Origin: Crenothrix polyspora
GTDB taxonomy: Bacteria; Pseudomonadota; Gammaproteobacteria; Methylococcales; Methylomonadaceae
NCBI GenBank assembly: GCA_945902915.1
Contig: CAMDNJ010000002.1
Location: 1 to 56,833, forward strand
Length of the DNA: 56,833 bases
Reading direction: 5' to 3'
Numbering within the stretch: position 1 is the stretch's first letter; every line of letters starts with the position of its first letter. The notes beneath the pieces are model-generated. The model worked only from the letters and a program-made list of their open reading frames with translations, was not told where the DNA came from and did no database searches. A program made the position numbers and the translations under genes. Below are positions 26,871 through 35,487 of this stretch, in pieces.

Positions 26871-26926
26871 AGGAGTGCAACAGCTTCAGCTGTTGCACTT
26901 AAAACAGCTGAAGCTGGTTTACTCCT
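26871..26926. terminator. Long inverted repeat between convergent Host_attach gene and pepN
   Basis: Arms 26871-26894 and 26903-26926 pair over 24 bp with four mismatches. The left arm alone also folds as AGTGCAACAGCT / AGCTGTTGCACT. A second hairpin, GGGCAACCGTTTTATCGTTGCCC, follows at about 26937-26959. The site suits a bidirectional terminator, although U-tracts are poor. Confidence 0.6.
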
Positions 26927-26982
26927 GAAAGGATCGGGCAACCGTTTTATCGTTGCCCGACATGGCAGCATTCAACAACCCT

Positions 26983-29604
26983 CTACGCTAAACTCTTACT
27001 AGCAACCTCGTACACATCCCTAGACACAGCCTCTGTATTTATAATGCGTTCTAACTGGGCTTTGATGAGCTCTTGTCTGGCGACATCATAACGACGCCAA
27101 GTGGTTAAGGCGCTTAACATACGTGAAGCCACTTGGGGGTTGAGACTATTAAGGCTGATAATCTGATCGGCTAGATATTGATAACCCTGACCATTTTCGG
27201 CATGAAAATGTAAAGGATTGGCCTGACTAAAAGCACCCACTAAGGCTCTGACCCGATTAGGATTACTAATATCAAAGGCCGGGTGTTGCATTAAGGCTTG
27301 CACCTTAGCAAACGTATCGGCATCAGGGCTAGTGGCTTGCAGGGCAAACCATTTGTCGATCACTAAGGCTTCAGCTTGCCATTGCTGATAAAAATCAGCC
27401 AAGCATTGTTGTTTAGCAGGATGCGCATTATTAACGATCACCGCTAAGGCGGCAATTTGATCGGTCATATTTTTAGCGCTGCTAAATTGCTGCTCTGCCC
27501 AGTGTTGATATTCAGCAAGTTCTAAGCGACCTAAGTAAGCTAAGCAGGTATTTTTAATGCGGCGACGACCTATGGCATCAGCATTAAACAGCCCTGATTC
27601 ATCGCGATGATGGGCGATATATAAAGCTTTGAATTGCGCCTGTAACTGTTCAGTTAAGCCATGCATGACAAATTCACGTGCCTGATGAATGGCAACGACA
27701 TCAATCACCGACATTTGCTCGGCTAAATAAGTTTCTGAGGGTAGGCTAAGTAATAACGATAAATACGATAAATCAGCAGGCGCTTGCGCCATGATTTGTG
27801 TAAACGCTTCACTAAGGATAGGGTTTAGCACTAAAGCACGCCCCTGGTTTAGATCTTCGATTAAATTAAAAATAATTTGGCTGGCCAGTTGTTGTCCGGC
27901 TTCCCAGCGATTGAAGGTATCGCTGTCATGGCTTAATAAAAAAGCCCGTTCTTCAAGGCTACGTTCGAAAGCCAGTTTAACCGGCGCTGAAAAACCTCTT
28001 AAGATAGAAATGATCGGCGGCTGTGCTAGCGACTCAAAGCTAAAGCTTTGCTGGGCTTCAGTCAGTTGCAAAATCACTTCAGCACCGGCAGGGCTGCCAT
28101 CAGGATTAAGCAAGCCGACCGTAACAGGAATATGTAAGGGTTGTTTATTAGATTGTCCCGGCGTATCGGGGCAGTGTTGGCTCAGCGTTAAGCTTAAGCT
28201 TTGGCTCTCTGCATCATAACTTTGTTGTACGCTGATGACTGGCGTCCCCGCTTGTTCATACCAGCGTCGGAATTGAGTTAAGTCGATGTTATTGGCCGCT
28301 TCCATGGCGTTAACAAAGTCCTCGCAAGTGACAGCTTGACCATCATGACGTTCAAAATACAGATCACTACCTTTACGAAAACCCTCTGCACCGACTAAGG
28401 TATGGATCATACGCACCACTTCAGCGCCTTTTTCATACACGGTTAAGGTATAAAAATTATTGATTTCTATATAAGCCTCGGGACGTATCGGATGAGCCAT
28501 GGGGCCTGCATCTTCGGCAAACTGCCGCGAGCGTAACATGTTGACATCTTCGATACGTTTAACGGCTTTAGAGGTGCGGTCACCGGTAAATTCTTGGTCT
28601 CTAAAGACGGTAAAACCTTCTTTAAGACTCAACTGAAACCAGTCACGGCAAGTAATACGATTGCCCGTCCAATTATGGAAATATTCATGGCCTATAACGC
28701 CTTCAATATGTTCATAATCACTGTCGGTGGCGGTATCAGGCCGTGCCAACACAAACTTAGTGTTGAATACGTTCAGGCCTTTATTTTCCATAGCGCCCAT
28801 ATTGAAATGCCCTACCGCGACGATCATGTATAAATCTAAGTCGTATTCACGGCCGTATACTTGTTCATCCCAGTGCATAGCATTTTTAAGAGACTGCATG
28901 GCATGAGCGCATTTGTCTAAGTCATGCGCTTCGACAAAAATTTGTAAACTGATGTGGCGCTTAGACAGCGTGATAAATTCATCTTCAATACACTCAAGTT
29001 GCCCGGCAACTAGGGCAAATAAATAACAAGGTTTGTTAAACGGATCTTCCCAGGTCACCCAATGTTGATTATCAGCCAAATCGCCTGCAGCGATTTTATT
29101 GCCGTTCGACAACAGCACGGGATAAAGACTTTTGTCACCTACCAAGGTGGTGGTGAATTTAGTCATGACATCGGGACGATCTAGAAAGTAGGTGATTTTT
29201 CTAAAGCCTTCTGCTTCGCATTGCGTGCATAACATGCTGTTAGATAGATATAAACCTTCCAAAGCGGTATTGGCTTTTGGGTTAATGGTGTTTTCGATCG
29301 TTACTACAAAACTACGATGTTGCGGCACGTTAGCAATAGTGAGAGATTCTTCAGTCTGCTGATAATCATGCGCCGTTAATTCCTTATCATCATTCAGCAC
29401 GACGCGCGTTAAGCGTAAATTCTCGCCGGCTAAAACCAGTGCCACATCGCCGGTTTGGCTGGCTGGATTACGGATTAAGGTCAGGCGTGCAATTACCTGA
29501 GTGTGTTCTTCAGCTAAGTTGAATTTTAAGTCAACGCTTTGAATGAGATAGTCAGGTACGGTGTAATCTTTTAAAAGAATAGTCGGTGGATTAATGGCTG
29601 TCAT
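26983..29604 (-). CDS. pepN: Aminopeptidase N
   Basis: Zinc metallo-aminopeptidase (M1 family) that removes N-terminal residues from peptides in the cytoplasm. From ATG 29604 the protein has 873 residues, against 870 in E. coli. The exopeptidase motif GAMEN is at 270-274, and the zinc site HEYFH at 306-310 with Glu329 in LKEG. A longer frame starts at 29682, but its extra 26 residues would overlap the DUF423 gene and lie before the family N-terminus, so I rejected it. The chosen start still overlaps the DUF423 stop by 14 bases, suggesting translational coupling in a moaB-DUF423-pepN operon. Confidence 0.96.
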   Translation of the reverse strand: MTAINPPTILLKDYTVPDYLIQSVDLKFNLAEEHTQVIARLTLIRNPASQTGDVALVLAGENLRLTRVVLNDDKELTAHDYQQTEESLTIANVPQHRSFVVTIENTINPKANTALEGLYLSNSMLCTQCEAEGFRKITYFLDRPDVMTKFTTTLVGDKSLYPVLLSNGNKIAAGDLADNQHWVTWEDPFNKPCYLFALVAGQLECIEDEFITLSKRHISLQIFVEAHDLDKCAHAMQSLKNAMHWDEQVYGREYDLDLYMIVAVGHFNMGAMENKGLNVFNTKFVLARPDTATDSDYEHIEGVIGHEYFHNWTGNRITCRDWFQLSLKEGFTVFRDQEFTGDRTSKAVKRIEDVNMLRSRQFAEDAGPMAHPIRPEAYIEINNFYTLTVYEKGAEVVRMIHTLVGAEGFRKGSDLYFERHDGQAVTCEDFVNAMEAANNIDLTQFRRWYEQAGTPVISVQQSYDAESQSLSLTLSQHCPDTPGQSNKQPLHIPVTVGLLNPDGSPAGAEVILQLTEAQQSFSFESLAQPPIISILRGFSAPVKLAFERSLEERAFLLSHDSDTFNRWEAGQQLASQIIFNLIEDLNQGRALVLNPILSEAFTQIMAQAPADLSYLSLLLSLPSETYLAEQMSVIDVVAIHQAREFVMHGLTEQLQAQFKALYIAHHRDESGLFNADAIGRRRIKNTCLAYLGRLELAEYQHWAEQQFSSAKNMTDQIAALAVIVNNAHPAKQQCLADFYQQWQAEALVIDKWFALQATSPDADTFAKVQALMQHPAFDISNPNRVRALVGAFSQANPLHFHAENGQGYQYLADQIISLNSLNPQVASRMLSALTTWRRYDVARQELIKAQLERIINTEAVSRDVYEVASKSLA

Positions 29605-29995
29605 GTGTGTACCTGTTGATATGCGGTTTTTTAGCGGCGTAGATAGTGAGTAAAGCCCAAGCGCAAATAAAGCTAACACCACCGATGGGAGTGATGATGC
29701 CTAATATTTTCATATCCAGCAAGACCAGTAAATATAAGCTACCAGAAAATAACAGTATGCCGAAAAACATCAAGAAACCGGCCCACTTTAATAATTTAGA
29801 GCTAGGTGCTTGTAGCAAGGCCAAAGCAATGCCCATCAAGCCTAGGGCATGCCACATTTGATAGCTAACGCCGGTTTGATAAGTTGCTAGTTGCTCGAGG
29901 CTTAAGCTGGCTTTTAAAGCATGAGCGCCAAAAGCTCCCATGGCTACGCCTACCAAGGCACTTAAGGCACCTAAAAATAAAAACATGGATTTCAT
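29591..29995 (-). CDS. DUF423 family membrane protein
   Basis: A 134-residue inner-membrane protein with four hydrophobic segments. The N-terminus LGALSALVGVAMGAFGAHALK is the family signature, and YQTGVSYQMWHALGLM and PIGGVSFICAWALL are further conserved blocks (YgdD relatives). The function is unknown. It lies between moaB (1 bp gap) and pepN (14-bp overlap), so it is embedded in their operon. Confidence 0.9.
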   Translation of the reverse strand: MKSMFLFLGALSALVGVAMGAFGAHALKASLSLEQLATYQTGVSYQMWHALGLMGIALALLQAPSSKLLKWAGFLMFFGILLFSGSLYLLVLLDMKILGIITPIGGVSFICAWALLTIYAAKKPHINRYTHDSH

Positions 29996-29996
29996 A

Positions 29997-30518
29997 TTAA
30001 CGCTCTGTGAGTCTAGGAATGAGTTGAGCTAAGTTGCACGGTCGAGTACGGTGATCTAACTGCTCCTTAATGAGACTGTCCCAACCGGTACGGCAAGCAC
30101 CTGATGAACCGGGCAGGCAGAATACATAGGTGGCATTAGCGACACCCGCTAAAGCGCGAGATTGTATGGTTGAGGTTTTAATGTCTTGATAAGATAACAT
30201 CCTAAAGGTTTCACCAAAGCCGTCTAGCACTTTATCCAGTAAGGGCTCTATCGCTTCGGGTGTGCCATCACGACCGGTTACGCCCGTGCCGCCGGTGCTA
30301 AGCACCACTTGCACCTCTGCTAGTGCTATCCACTCTGAAACCACGGCACGAATCTGGTAGATATTATCAGGCACTATTTTCTTTTCTAGCACATGATGTC
30401 CAGCAGCTATGGCGCGTTCTACTAAGGTTTTTCCCGATATATCATCGGCTTCAGTACGCGAGTCAGAAACCACTAGAATGGCAATGTTTAAAGGTATAAA
30501 TTCTCTTTCAGAGCTCAT
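29997..30518 (-). CDS. moaB: Molybdenum cofactor biosynthesis protein B
   Basis: A 173-residue cytoplasmic protein of the MoaB/Mog fold, thought to adenylylate molybdopterin. Landmarks are VSDSRTEADDISGKTL near residues 17-32, VVLSTGGTGVTGRDGTPEAIEPLLD near 80-105 and LPGSSGACRTGWDSLI near 135. A hexapeptide after the GGTG loop distinguishes MoaB from MogA. Its length fits E. coli MoaB (170). It heads the moaB-DUF423-pepN run. A family C repeat separates it from degQ upstream. Confidence 0.93.
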   Translation of the reverse strand: MSSEREFIPLNIAILVVSDSRTEADDISGKTLVERAIAAGHHVLEKKIVPDNIYQIRAVVSEWIALAEVQVVLSTGGTGVTGRDGTPEAIEPLLDKVLDGFGETFRMLSYQDIKTSTIQSRALAGVANATYVFCLPGSSGACRTGWDSLIKEQLDHRTRPCNLAQLIPRLTER

Positions 30519-30550
30519 GATTTAAGTTGCTTATTTGGGTGTGGAGCTAT

Positions 30551-30696
30551 GTTAGGTTAACGATAAGGCGGTTAGCCCAACCTACAGATTATTCGTTTAA
30601 AGCGATGGGTCATGTAGGTTGGGCTGCCTTTTGGGGCAACCCAACATTACATAGCATCAATATTGGGTTAATGATAAAGCCATTAGCCCAACCTAC
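30551..30696. repeat. Family C intergenic repeats, copies C3a and C3b
   Basis: A short unit, GTTAGGTTAACGATAAGG to GCCCAACCTAC (30551-30585), is followed by a complete unit from GTAGGTTGGGCT (30614) to AGCCCAACCTAC (30696), a perfect 12-bp terminal inverted repeat. The pair fills the gap between degQ and moaB. Confidence 0.75.
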
Positions 30697-30708
30697 AAGA
30701 TATGTCTA

Positions 30709-32061
30709 TTATCTTAACACAACAAATAAGCCTTGTTCGCCGCGTTGGATATTAATCAACACCGGATTATTGGGATTGATGACGCGTTTTAATTCATCCA
30801 GATTATGTACGCGATAGCGATTAGCTGAGACTATCACATCGCCCGGCCTTAAACCTACTCGCCAAGCATAAGAGGTCGTATTAATTTTATCGAGGCTAAT
30901 GCCTTCTAGCTGGTTTTTTACGGTGCCGGTTAACACGGTGCCCACTAATAAGCGATGTAGTTTTTCACCGGCTAATTGAGTTTGCTCTGGTTTAGCGATA
31001 ATAGCCGTGACGGCTTTTTTTTCTGTGCCATGAAAGTAATCTAAGGTGACTTTATCGCCAATTTGCAATAAGCCGACAATGTTATTGATATCTTGACTGT
31101 TATTAATAGGCTTATCGTTAGCAGCAACGATAATATCGCCGGGCTCTAAACCTGCTTTGGCTGCGGGTGAATCATTTTCAATACGACTAATAGCCGCACC
31201 ATGCTGGGTTTCTAAGTTAAAGGCTTTAACCAAGTCAGGTGTTAAATCTTGGGTGGTCACACCTAGCAAGCCACGCTTTACTTCGCCATGCGCAATCAGT
31301 ACATCTTTAATGGTGGTAATCATATTGGTGGGTATGGCAAAACCAATGCCGACATTGCCGCCAGTAGGTGCCAAGATGGCAGTATTCATACCTATGAGTT
31401 CGCCGCGTAAATTAACCAGTGCGCCGCCTGAATTACCGGGATTAATAGAGGCATCCGTTTGAATAAAGTTTTCGTACTTTTCTATGCCTAAGCCAGAGCG
31501 ACCTAAGGCACTGACAATACCGGAAGTAACGGTTTGCCCTAAACCAAAAGGATTACCAATGGCGACCACAAAATCACCGACTTTAAGTAAGCTAGAATCA
31601 GCCATGCTTAATTGGCTTAAATTATTGGCAGGAATTTTAATAACCGCGACATCAGACTCAGGGTCTGTGCCGATGAGTTCGGCATTGAGTTGCCTGCCAT
31701 CATGCAGAGTCACCAGAATGCTGTCGGCTTTATCAATGACATGATTATTGGTTAAAACCAAGCCTTGCTTGCTATCGATAATAACGCCAGATCCTAAGCT
31801 GTTTTTTTGCTGTTGGCGAGACTGATTAGGCACATTAAAAAATTGCCTAAACACAGGGTCTTGCATTAAGGGATTATCGTTGATCTGAATATTTTTTGAA
31901 GTAGCGATGTTAACCACGGCAGGCATACTATGCTCTAACATAGGCGCTAACGAAGGTAAGGCTTGCGTGCCATCGTAAGGGGGTAAACCGGCTGCTAGAT
32001 TAAGGGTGGATACTGAGAAGATAGCTAATAAAGTTAATGATTTTAATAAGTATTTTTTCAT
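30709..32061 (-). CDS. degQ: DegP/DegQ-type periplasmic serine protease
   Basis: Periplasmic protease and chaperone of the HtrA family. A signal peptide covers residues 1-24 (ending LAAG). The catalytic triad is His107 in LTNNHVID, Asp137 in DPESDVAVI and Ser211 in NPGNSGGAL. Two PDZ domains follow (about 250-345 and 355-445) with RGLLGVTTQDLTPDL and AGLEPGDIIVAAN. The short Q-linker (NQSRQQQKN, about residues 79-87) favours DegQ over DegP, although the assignment between the two names is not secure. The ATG at 32061 follows TTACAGAT without a strong Shine-Dalgarno sequence. Confidence 0.93.
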   Translation of the reverse strand: MKKYLLKSLTLLAIFSVSTLNLAAGLPPYDGTQALPSLAPMLEHSMPAVVNIATSKNIQINDNPLMQDPVFRQFFNVPNQSRQQQKNSLGSGVIIDSKQGLVLTNNHVIDKADSILVTLHDGRQLNAELIGTDPESDVAVIKIPANNLSQLSMADSSLLKVGDFVVAIGNPFGLGQTVTSGIVSALGRSGLGIEKYENFIQTDASINPGNSGGALVNLRGELIGMNTAILAPTGGNVGIGFAIPTNMITTIKDVLIAHGEVKRGLLGVTTQDLTPDLVKAFNLETQHGAAISRIENDSPAAKAGLEPGDIIVAANDKPINNSQDINNIVGLLQIGDKVTLDYFHGTEKKAVTAIIAKPEQTQLAGEKLHRLLVGTVLTGTVKNQLEGISLDKINTTSYAWRVGLRPGDVIVSANRYRVHNLDELKRVINPNNPVLINIQRGEQGLFVVLR

Positions 32062-32182
32062 CTGTAAGAGTCAAAGGTGAGTTAAACAGTCCTAGATGAC
32101 AATATAAGTACGAAAACGTTTAATATCAAGGCTAAAATGTTTAGTGTGGGGCAGGGTTAATATTTTCGAGGCTATATTTTTA

Positions 32183-32218
32183 CTTGGAGTAAAACAGCGT
32201 TAGCGATTGCACTCCAAG
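32183..32218 (-). terminator. Hairpin downstream of the secreted unknown protein
   Basis: CTTGGAGT (32183-32190) pairs with ACTCCAAG (32211-32218). TTTTTAAA flanks it on the plus strand and TAAAAATATA on the minus strand. It lies 33 bp after the 32251 stop and upstream of degQ. Confidence 0.5.
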
Positions 32219-32250
32219 ATTTTTAAAGGCCTTAGCTTTTAGTTTGATTA

Positions 32251-32655
32251 TTAATGATCTGCTACTTTAATTAGCCAGCCGGTATTATCATCGCAACCTA
32301 ATACGGCCGTGGCGCCCACATTGATTCTAACAAATTCACCGGTATATTCAGCCGGTAATTGGGCTTTGATTTTAAAAAAAGTACTGGTAGTTTCTACTGT
32401 AAAAGGTAAAGGCAGTTTTTTTGCAGTTAAGGTAATGGTAGTGGGGTCTATCCAAGCAGAGATTTTAATGAAAAACTCTGCTTTAGGAGAGACTTCAATA
32501 TTATCGGGAGCTTTATATTCAGGTAAATTAAAATCGGTAAAGCGTGGCTTTTTACAAGATTTTGCTAATTCTTCTGGGCTATAAGCTAAAGCTTGGCCAC
32601 TTAAGGCGACAAGTGCTATTAACAGCACTGATTTAAAGAGTGGGATCAATGTCAT
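32251..32655 (-). CDS. Secreted protein of unknown function
   Basis: A 134-residue protein with a clear signal peptide (residues 1-24, cleavage expected after QALA). The mature part has two cysteines (CKKPRFTDF and LGCDDNT) that could form a disulfide, and a predicted all-beta composition. The phrase ISAWIDPTTITLTAKKLPLPF suggests a small immunoglobulin-like or beta-sandwich fold, but no family is recognised. It is upstream of degQ on the same strand, with a hairpin between them. A periplasmic location near a periplasmic protease is suggestive only. Confidence 0.72.
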   Translation of the reverse strand: MTLIPLFKSVLLIALVALSGQALAYSPEELAKSCKKPRFTDFNLPEYKAPDNIEVSPKAEFFIKISAWIDPTTITLTAKKLPLPFTVETTSTFFKIKAQLPAEYTGEFVRINVGATAVLGCDDNTGWLIKVADH

Positions 32656-32911
32656 GGTTATTCCTCAATCAAGGTTTGATGTTATTTTTATGTAACCTAG
32701 TAATGCAGTGGGTTACTTTAGATATATTTACCATGAAATTCAACTATTTCCTGCATCAGCTATCAATTAAAATCGTGTCGTCACCTAGGTCGGGTAAAAG
32801 CGCCAGCGTTTTCGGACATAGCGCTCATTGAATATCGAGACGTCGGGCAACTATAAAGAAGTTGTACTAGCATTACGATGATGAAAACTTGGGTCAGATC
32901 GCGACCTGTCC

Positions 32912-33391
32912 TTAGCCGATATTTCGATAAGCGCCACTATAATATAAAAGAGGCTCACCTGTCCTACAGATGCTATCTTGAACTTCAGCGATGATGATCC
33001 AATGACTGCCGGCGCGGACTCTTTCTAGAACTTTGCATTCTAAAGACATCAAACTTTCATTCAACAGCGGCGCACCGGTAATGCCGGCTTTCCAACTGGT
33101 ATTATCAAAACGTAGTTGTTGGCTAGCGCCACCGGCAAATTGACTGGAAGTGTCTTGTTGTTCTGATGTTAAAATATTAACAGCAAAATAACCGCTTTCT
33201 TGTATGCCGGCGCAGGTGTCGGCAGCATCATTAATACAGACTAAAATTTGTGGAGGATCAACGGAGACGCTGCTAAAAGCTGTAGCTGTCATGCCTTGCA
33301 CACCATATTGTTCAGAAACAGTCGTGACGACGGTCACGCCGCTAGCCCAAAGTTGTAGTGCTTTTTTAAAATCATCAATGCTAACAGTCAT
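32912..33391 (-). CDS. Flavin reductase family protein
   Basis: A 159-residue FMN-binding split-barrel protein, the reductase class that supplies reduced flavin to two-component monooxygenases (HpaC/RutF relatives). Landmarks are LWASGVTVVTT, GMTATAFSSVSVDPPQILVCI near 33-53, FAVNILTSEQQ, and SLECKVLERVRAGSHWIIIAEV. No partner monooxygenase is adjacent. A periodic 42-bp repeat array lies 180 bp upstream of its start. Confidence 0.9.
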   Translation of the reverse strand: MTVSIDDFKKALQLWASGVTVVTTVSEQYGVQGMTATAFSSVSVDPPQILVCINDAADTCAGIQESGYFAVNILTSEQQDTSSQFAGGASQQLRFDNTSWKAGITGAPLLNESLMSLECKVLERVRAGSHWIIIAEVQDSICRTGEPLLYYSGAYRNIG

Positions 33392-33572
33392 TATGTTCTC
33401 CAGTTATTTAGGTTATGTATTTAAGGTTTTGACGTGCAAACCTAAGATCTAAGCGTAGATTATTTAGCGCTTATAATACAGCACCCTAGTCGCCTTGTTA
33501 ACAAAACAGCAACACGCTGAGCTGATATCTCATCGATAAGCTTAGTTATATTAAATTAGCTGAGCATTGGTA

Positions 33573-33950
33573 GAGAAAATAACGAGCATTCTTGCGCTAA
33601 TAGATATAGTTTGTAGTTTGATAGAGGCAGGTTCTCGTTAGCCCTGCAAGCTTGCTAGTTTAATGCTGATAATGCCTAGATGATCCTACAGCTTTCTTAG
33701 CTTGATGTGGATAATTCTTAGATGACCATACAGCGTTGCAAGATTGATAGTGATGATTTCTAGTTAGCCATACAATAATCTGTGTTTGATAACGACAGTT
33801 TCTAGTTGATCATAGAATGCTCTGTGCTGAGCAGAGATCGTTGCTAGGTGGCCAGACAAGGCTAGGTATTTGCCAGGGCTTTTTCCTAGCCAAGCATGCA
33901 AGGCCCAGTATCTGACAGGGATTATTGTCTGTCAGTGAAGGAAGGGTCTA
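33573..33950. repeat. Array of about nine degenerate 42-bp tandem repeats
   Basis: Starting at 33615, eight consecutive 42-base units (33615, 33657, 33699, 33741, 33783, 33825, 33867, 33909) align without gaps, and a weaker one begins at 33573. The consensus starts AGTTTGATNNNGATAATTTC and continues TAGNTGNCCATACA. Units 33657-33824 are the best conserved. All six frames contain stops. The spacing equals four turns of B-DNA, so the same face of the helix would carry each motif. Confidence 0.85.
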
Positions 33951-33983
33951 CTATTGAATAGAAATGCTGGCTTGTTATAAAGC

Positions 33984-34015
33984 CCAACAGTCTAGTTATC
34001 ATACTAGGCTGTTGG
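33984..34015. terminator. Hairpin downstream of the 34068-34544 gene
   Basis: CCAACAGTCTAGT (33984-33996) pairs with ACTAGGCTGTTGG (34003-34015) over 13 bp, with a single T-G wobble and a 6-base loop. It lies 53 bp after the stop of the minus-strand gene. It is followed by only a short T-run on the plus strand. Confidence 0.55.
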
Positions 34016-34067
34016 TTTAGTAAGGAATGATACGGCTAAAACCATCAATGTTACTATCTGGGAGCGC

Positions 34068-34544
34068 CTAGGCTGGTGTGGCAGGAGTGGTGTCTTTTGT
34101 TGGAGATTTACGAGCAAAGCGTTGGGCTAGGCTGTCTAAATGTTCATCTAAAAGGCCGTTTTTATCAGCGAGTTTAGCGACTTGATAAACCACTAAGGTT
34201 TGACTGTAAGCATCGCTACCCACCGCCATAAAGGTATCTTCTAAGCGTTTCATGAGTTGGCGCATTGCCAAAACAATCGGTTCTAGTTGCCTAACTAAGG
34301 TCACTTCTTGGTTGTATTGATCAAGATCAAAATTTCGTGGCAGTATGCCGGTATTTTGGTTGGCTAAGACTAAACCATGGTCGATAAAGGCGCGGCTTTT
34401 GTCGCCTAGTTTGGGTAAGCTGCGTCTATCGGCGGTGGTTAAATCAAGTAAAAAAGGTAGTTTGCTTTGAATGTCGGTGATAGCTTGTAACAGGACGACT
34501 TGTTGATCAGTGGGTAATTCGCCTTTGATAAGATTGTTAATCAT
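34068..34544 (-). CDS. Uncharacterised cytoplasmic helical protein
   Basis: A 158-residue protein without signal peptide or membrane segments and predicted mostly helical. The phrase LLDLTTADRRSLPKLGDKSRAFIDHGL (residues 32-58, read in parts) is a recurring motif of small bacterial proteins without assigned function. The C-terminus is low-complexity (SPTKDTTPATPA). The ATG at 34544 is followed by an AT-rich codon run, and AAGAGGT lies upstream. It is monocistronic as far as can be seen. Confidence 0.72.
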   Translation of the reverse strand: MINNLIKGELPTDQQVVLLQAITDIQSKLPFLLDLTTADRRSLPKLGDKSRAFIDHGLVLANQNTGILPRNFDLDQYNQEVTLVRQLEPIVLAMRQLMKRLEDTFMAVGSDAYSQTLVVYQVAKLADKNGLLDEHLDSLAQRFARKSPTKDTTPATPA

Positions 34545-34888
34545 AAGTACCTCTTAAGATGAGAAGAAACATATAAAATCTGTATTGCAAAAAGGTGTTT
34601 TAAGCGTTTTTTCAGTAGTTTACTGCGCTAACGAATTTTATGTGTAGATAGAGGCTAGATACAGCCGCCGATTAGATGGTAACACAGAATATATAAAAAG
34701 AATTGCTTAATGCGTTAGTTTTTTCTTATGCCTGCGCTGGACTTATGCTGCGTTAGGTATGTGCAAATCATGCGGATATCGGGGAGATGCTGTAGATTCC
34801 GTAATTCGTCCTTAGTATTGGCTGACTAAGGACGATTGCTAGGTCATAGCTATGAATTGGCGCTCACTTATAAAAGTGGCTATGCATT
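34545..34888. other. Non-coding gap with one hairpin
   Basis: No gene is supported. A perfect 10-bp hairpin, CGTCCTTAGT (34807-34816) with ACTAAGGACG (34825-34834), lies 55 bp after the stop of the next minus-strand gene and may terminate it, although no U-tract follows. Confidence 0.5.
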
Positions 34889-35326
34889 TTAGTTATTTTC
34901 TAGTCCTGATAAACCGACCACAGACCAGTTATCAAAATCGAGTATGCCTTCCTGATCGTCACCGTTATTGTAAGTGATGCGGCAGGTGTAATTTTTAGAC
35001 GCAGTATTTGAAGTTTGATCTGTAGTACTAAATTCACCGTGGACTAGGTAATCATAATTACCCATAGACCAGGCATTTAGCGCTTTTTCAGGAAAACTAA
35101 CGACAGCATCAGTGCCGAGTTTGGTTTTAATTTCATGATTGCAATGCATGTAAGCAATCGCGGTTAAGGGCGTTGAGATAGGTAATTGGCTGGCTTGGTC
35201 TTTACTGTCGACCAGAAAAAGATCCGATGCAGCAACTTTGTACATGAACGGCATGACCAGTTTATATTGGCTTAACAGTAGCGCAATAAAGGCGATGATA
35301 AACAGAAAGTTTTTATATTTTTTCAT
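34889..35326 (-). CDS. Membrane-anchored or exported protein of unknown function
   Basis: A 145-residue protein with a hydrophobic N-terminus (residues 6-30) that reads as a signal anchor. The remainder is a small extracytoplasmic domain with two cysteines (MHCNHEIK and YTCRITYNN). WSMGNYDYLVHGEF and DFDNWSVVGLSG resemble the small secreted domains found in many gammaproteobacteria, but I cannot name a family. It is alone on its strand, with a family A repeat and mgtE upstream. Confidence 0.68.
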   Translation of the reverse strand: MKKYKNFLFIIAFIALLLSQYKLVMPFMYKVAASDLFLVDSKDQASQLPISTPLTAIAYMHCNHEIKTKLGTDAVVSFPEKALNAWSMGNYDYLVHGEFSTTDQTSNTASKNYTCRITYNNGDDQEGILDFDNWSVVGLSGLENN

Positions 35327-35487
35327 AGGTATATAGTATTGATTTAGTAATTATTGTTGGCACTATAATATAAGAAGATTCTCAGAATCTCAGCTTATTA
35401 ATAAGCTGTAAGTGTATCATCTCTTTCTTTAAAGGCAAGAAGCTAAGGTTGGGTTCAGATGATTTCTGGGCGCTGTTCAAGTTTATT

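Noticed and set aside
29605-29682. N-terminal extension of pepN (membrane-like residues 1-26)
   Set aside because: It overlaps the DUF423 gene in another frame and precedes the normal PepN N-terminus.
33573-33950. CRISPR array
   Set aside because: The period is 42 bp with no alternation of identical repeats and unique spacers; units drift along their whole length and no cas gene is near.
33573-33950. Repeat protein with a 14-residue period
   Set aside because: Every frame has stops. On the minus strand the most open frame is broken in units 33573, 33657, 33783 and 33909.
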